DNA from: CADEED01 sp044871085
GTDB taxonomy: Bacteria; Pseudomonadota; Gammaproteobacteria; Steroidobacterales; Steroidobacteraceae
Direction: 5' to 3'
NCBI GenBank assembly: GCA_044871085.1
Contig: JBIOZI010000329.1
Location: 1 to 7,345 of the forward strand
DNA: 7,345 nt
Below the pieces are notes generated by a model. That model did not search any database. It was not told the origin of the DNA and saw only the letters and a program-made list of their open reading frames with translations. Of the stretch, positions 5,694 through 7,345 are shown in pieces. Position 1 is the stretch's first letter; each line of letters starts with the position of its first letter. Made by a program: the position numbers and the translations under genes.

Positions 5694-5720
5694 AAGGCCC
5701 CCGATGGGGCTTTTATTTTT
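5694..5720 (+). terminator. First terminator-like hairpin in the rimP leader
   Basis: GCCCC (5697-5701) pairs with GGGGC (5706-5710) around the tetraloop CGAT, extended by a G-T and two A-T pairs, and is followed by TTTTATTTTT (5711-5720). Transcription ending here would release a short RNA of about 70 bases from the promoter at 5612-5641. Confidence 0.7.
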
Positions 5721-5770
5721 TACGTCGGCCCCATGTTTCCGTACCCGGGAGCATGAGTCGATGGGTGTGT

Positions 5771-5793
5771 GGGGGCCTTCGGGGCCCTTTTTT
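5771..5793 (+). terminator. Second terminator-like hairpin, just before rimP
   Basis: GGGCC (5773-5777) pairs with GGCCC (5783-5787) around TTCGG, extended by two G-T pairs, and is followed by six T residues (5788-5793). It lies between the leader and the rimP Shine-Dalgarno, so it must be read through, or overridden, for rimP and nusA to be expressed from the upstream promoter. Confidence 0.65.
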
Positions 5794-5806
5794 GTTGGAG
5801 GGGCGC

Positions 5807-6274
5807 GTGGATACGGCACTACATGACCGTCTCATCGCCCGCTTCGAGCCGGTTTTGATCGGCCTGGGTCTCGAGCTCGTGGAAGTGGAGTTCGTGCCGG
5901 GGCCGGGTGGGGGAACACTGCGCATCTACATCGACCGGCCCGCGGAAACGGGCAAGGGCATCGATGTCGAGGACTGCGCGGACGCCAGCCACGTGTTGTC
6001 GGAGCTGCTCGACGCCGATGATCCGTTCCCGGGCAGGTATTCGCTCGAGGTTTCCTCGCCGGGCACGGACCGCGTGTTGCGCACGCCGGAGCATTTCGCC
6101 CGGTTCGTCGACAGCCGCGTGAAGGTGGAGCTGCAGGTGCCGCGCGATGGCCGCAAGCGCTACACCGGGATGCTGCGGCGCGCGGATGGCGACAGCATCG
6201 AGCTCGAGGTGGACAATTTTTCCGTGAGCATCCGGCTCGCGGAGATCGGCAGGGCCAGATTGGCCCCGCTGTGA
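5807..6274 (+). CDS. rimP: Ribosome maturation factor RimP, 155 aa
   Basis: RimP binds the maturing 30S subunit in the cytoplasm and helps its late assembly. The protein shows the family's N-terminal alpha/beta domain (LELVEVEFVPGPGGGTLRIYIDR, 22-44; GIDVEDCADASHVLSELLDADDPF, 51-74) with the hallmark YSLEVSSPGTDR (78-89), and a C-terminal Sm-like barrel from about residue 95 (HFARFVDSRVKVEL; GMLRRADGDSIELEV). Its length is normal. The start is taken as GTG 5807: GGAGG at 5797-5801 sits 5 bases before it, and it aligns with known RimP N-termini. An in-frame ATG at 5754 would place a terminator hairpin inside the gene and add non-family residues. rimP heads the conserved rimP-nusA-infB operon, here 118 bases before nusA. 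Confidence 0.95.
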   Translation: MDTALHDRLIARFEPVLIGLGLELVEVEFVPGPGGGTLRIYIDRPAETGKGIDVEDCADASHVLSELLDADDPFPGRYSLEVSSPGTDRVLRTPEHFARFVDSRVKVELQVPRDGRKRYTGMLRRADGDSIELEVDNFSVSIRLAEIGRARLAPL

Positions 6275-6333
6275 TGGATTTGGTAGCTAGTCTTAAACTG
6301 AACGAACGGCCTTCGCGGTTTTGCGCGAAGGAC

Positions 6334-6355
6334 GTAGGAGTGGGGCGTGAGCCCC
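6334..6355 (+). repeat. Candidate GTAG-headed REP element
   Basis: GTAGGAGT is followed by GGGGC (6342-6346), the tetraloop GTGA, and GCCCC (6351-6355). This is the layout of GTAG-headed repetitive extragenic palindromes that I know from Pseudomonas and Xanthomonadales-type genomes, where they are mobilised by REP-associated tyrosine transposases. Only one copy is in view, so its repetitive nature is inferred. Confidence 0.5.
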
Positions 6356-6375
6356 TGAGAAGGCTCCGCGTATTT

Positions 6376-6387
6376 GGCCGGGAGGCC
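6376..6387 (+). promoter_or_regulatory. Small hairpin over the nusA ribosome binding site
   Basis: GGCC at 6376-6379 pairs with GGCC at 6384-6387 around GGGA. The nusA Shine-Dalgarno GGGAGG (6380-6385, 7 bases before ATG 6393) lies in the loop and 3' arm. The hairpin could dampen initiation, but 4 pairs is a weak barrier. Confidence 0.35.
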
Positions 6388-6392
6388 ATGGC

Positions 6393-7345
6393 ATGAACAA
6401 AGAAATCCTGTTGGTAGTCGACGCCGTCTCGAACGAGAAGAGCGTCGACAAAGAGATCATCTTCGGCGCGCTCGAAGCAGCGCTGGCCTCGGCTACCCGC
6501 AAGAAACACGGCGAGGAATGGGACGTGCGCGTCTCCATCAACCGCAAGACCGGCGACTACGACACGTTCCGCCGCTGGAAGGTGTTCGCCGACGACTCGC
6601 GCGAAATGGAAGTGCCGCAGCGCGAGCTGCGCCTCGAGGACGCGCTCGACATGGACAAGGCGGCCGTCATCGGCGGGTTCGTCGAAGAGCCGATGGAATC
6701 GGTGGCCTTCGGCCGCATCGCCGCACAGCAGGCCAAGCAGGTCATCGTGCAGAAGGTGCGCGAGGCCGAGCGCTCGCAGGTGGTCGAGGCCTACAAGGAT
6801 CGCGTCAACCAGCTCGTCTCGGGCGTCGTGAAGCGCGTGGATCGCAACGGCATCTACGTGGACCTGGGCGGCAACGCCGAGGGCTTCGTGCCGCGCACCG
6901 ACATGATTCCGCGTGAAATCGTGAAGAGCCAGGACCGCATCAAGGCCCTGCTCAAGGAAGTGAAGAGCGCCACCGAGACGCAGCGCGGCCCGCTGCTGTT
7001 CCTGTCGCGCACGGACCGCAATTTCCTCATCGAGCTCTTCAAGCTCGAAGTGCCGGAAGTGGGGCAGGGCCTCATCCAGATATTGGGCGCGGCCCGCGAC
7101 CCGGGCGTGCGCGCCAAGATCGCCGTGAAGAGCCTCGAGCCGCGCGTCGATCCGGTCGGCGCCTGCGTCGGCATGCGTGGATCGCGTGTGCAGGCCGTCT
7201 CGAACGAGATCGCCGGCGAACGCGTCGACATCATTCCGCACGACGACAACGCGGCCCAGTTCGTCATCAACTCCATGTCGCCGGCGGAAGTGCTGTCGAT
7301 CGTGGTCGATGAAGACGCGCACAGCATGGATATCGCGGTGGCCGA
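6393..7345 (+). CDS. nusA: Transcription termination/antitermination factor NusA (3' end outside window)
   Basis: NusA binds RNA polymerase and modulates pausing, intrinsic and Rho-dependent termination and rRNA antitermination. The 317 codons visible cover the N-terminal RNA-polymerase-binding domain (MNKEILLVVDAVSNEKSVDK through AKQVIVQKVREAERSQVV, 1-131), the S1 domain (VSGVVKRVDRNGIYVDLGGNAEGFVPR, 142-168, to about 206), KH1 (about 230-280, with the GMRG loop at 260-263 in DPVGACVGMRGSRVQAVS) and the beginning of KH2. Sequence identity to the E. coli protein is high by eye. ATG 6393 is preceded by GGGAGG at 7 bases; the nearby ATG 6388 is followed at once by a stop. The reading frame is still open at 7345, and a full NusA is about 500 residues. 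It follows rimP in the standard order, with infB expected next. Confidence 0.97.
   Translation, partial: MNKEILLVVDAVSNEKSVDKEIIFGALEAALASATRKKHGEEWDVRVSINRKTGDYDTFRRWKVFADDSREMEVPQRELRLEDALDMDKAAVIGGFVEEPMESVAFGRIAAQQAKQVIVQKVREAERSQVVEAYKDRVNQLVSGVVKRVDRNGIYVDLGGNAEGFVPRTDMIPREIVKSQDRIKALLKEVKSATETQRGPLLFLSRTDRNFLIELFKLEVPEVGQGLIQILGAARDPGVRAKIAVKSLEPRVDPVGACVGMRGSRVQAVSNEIAGERVDIIPHDDNAAQFVINSMSPAEVLSIVVDEDAHSMDIAVA

Larger units (their letters stand above)
5645..5806 (+). ncRNA. Structured rimP leader, possible attenuator
   Basis: The leader contains a 6-bp hairpin (CGCCCT 5645-5650 with AGGGCG 5659-5664) and two terminator-like hairpins, each followed by a T-rich tract (5694-5720 and 5771-5793). 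GGCCCC at 5727-5732 is complementary to GGGGCC at 5772-5777, the 5' arm region of the second hairpin, giving a possible antiterminator. A 'rimP leader' attenuator family has been described in gammaproteobacteria; whether this matches it needs a covariance-model search. The last T-tract ends 3 bases before the rimP Shine-Dalgarno. The exact 5' end is uncertain. Confidence 0.5.
6275..6392 (+). other. Structured rimP-nusA intercistronic region
   Basis: The region is 118 bases long, longer than usual for genes of one operon, and rich in hairpins. There is a perfect 8-bp stem CCTTCGCG (6310-6317) with CGCGAAGG (6324-6331) around GTTTTG, a GTAG-headed REP-like hairpin (6334-6355), and a 4-bp GGCC/GGCC hairpin (6376-6387) that encloses the nusA Shine-Dalgarno. 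No T-tract follows any of them, so they are unlikely to be intrinsic terminators. Confidence 0.55.

Noticed and set aside
5620..5720. A tRNA gene ahead of rimP
   Set aside because: No acceptor, anticodon or T-loop pattern (GGTTCRANNCC-like) can be found; the region is better explained as a leader with a terminator.
5621..5806. Upstream extension of rimP to GTG 5621 or ATG 5754
   Set aside because: These starts would place terminator-like hairpins inside the gene and add residues not found in RimP; GTG 5807 has GGAGG at the right distance and matches the family N-terminus.
5832..7322. Reverse-strand open frame of 496 codons across rimP and nusA
   Set aside because: It lies opposite two confidently identified conserved genes and has a His/Arg/Asp-rich shadow composition.
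1..7345. CRISPR array, insertion sequence or prophage remnant
   Set aside because: No regularly spaced repeats, transposase, integrase or phage genes are seen; GC-rich character is even across the window.

Overview
The window is high-GC DNA with long spurious reading frames, as expected of a GC-rich proteobacterium. The rimP-nusA pair at the right end, with terminator-like leader hairpins in front of rimP and RimP/NusA sequences close to those I know from Escherichia coli, points to a gammaproteobacterium. A GTAG-headed REP-like palindrome and a Cys/Trp-rich secreted beta-helix protein suggest the Xanthomonadales/Nevskiales/Steroidobacter side of that class. This placement is an inference from style and gene content only.

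Layout. 1-203 has no gene I can support but holds two strong inverted repeats. 204-1364 (+) encodes a protein with an N-terminal Schlafen-type AlbA_2 domain and an unrecognised C-terminal region. 1365-1756 is a 392-bp gap. 1757-3367 (+) encodes a secreted right-handed beta-helix protein with a Cys/Trp-rich N-terminal module, closed by a good intrinsic terminator. On the minus strand, read right to left, a compact operon runs padR (5561-5238), pspC-like membrane protein (5234-4122), then an EstB/YpfH-type carboxylesterase (4111-3428), with gaps of 3 and 10 bases. 5562-5806 is a dense divergent control region. 5807-6274 (+) is rimP, 6275-6392 is a structured intercistronic region, and 6393 to the window end is the first 317 codons of nusA.

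How the genes fit together. rimP (30S maturation) and nusA (transcription elongation, termination and antitermination) form the start of the conserved rimP-nusA-infB operon. Its leader carries two intrinsic-terminator-like hairpins with competing pairings, so NusA-sensitive attenuation is plausible. The padR-pspC-esterase operon looks like a self-regulated membrane-stress or envelope module: a perfect TACCTTG-N6-CAAGGTA dyad overlaps the presumptive -10 of a promoter with a consensus TTGACA -35. The back-to-back promoters of the two operons overlap within about 65 bp.

Points most worth a second look are the PadR operator, the shared divergent promoter, the rimP leader, an A9 run in pspC where either frameshift would give a protein truncated to about 195 residues, and the unassigned C-terminal half of the AlbA_2 protein.
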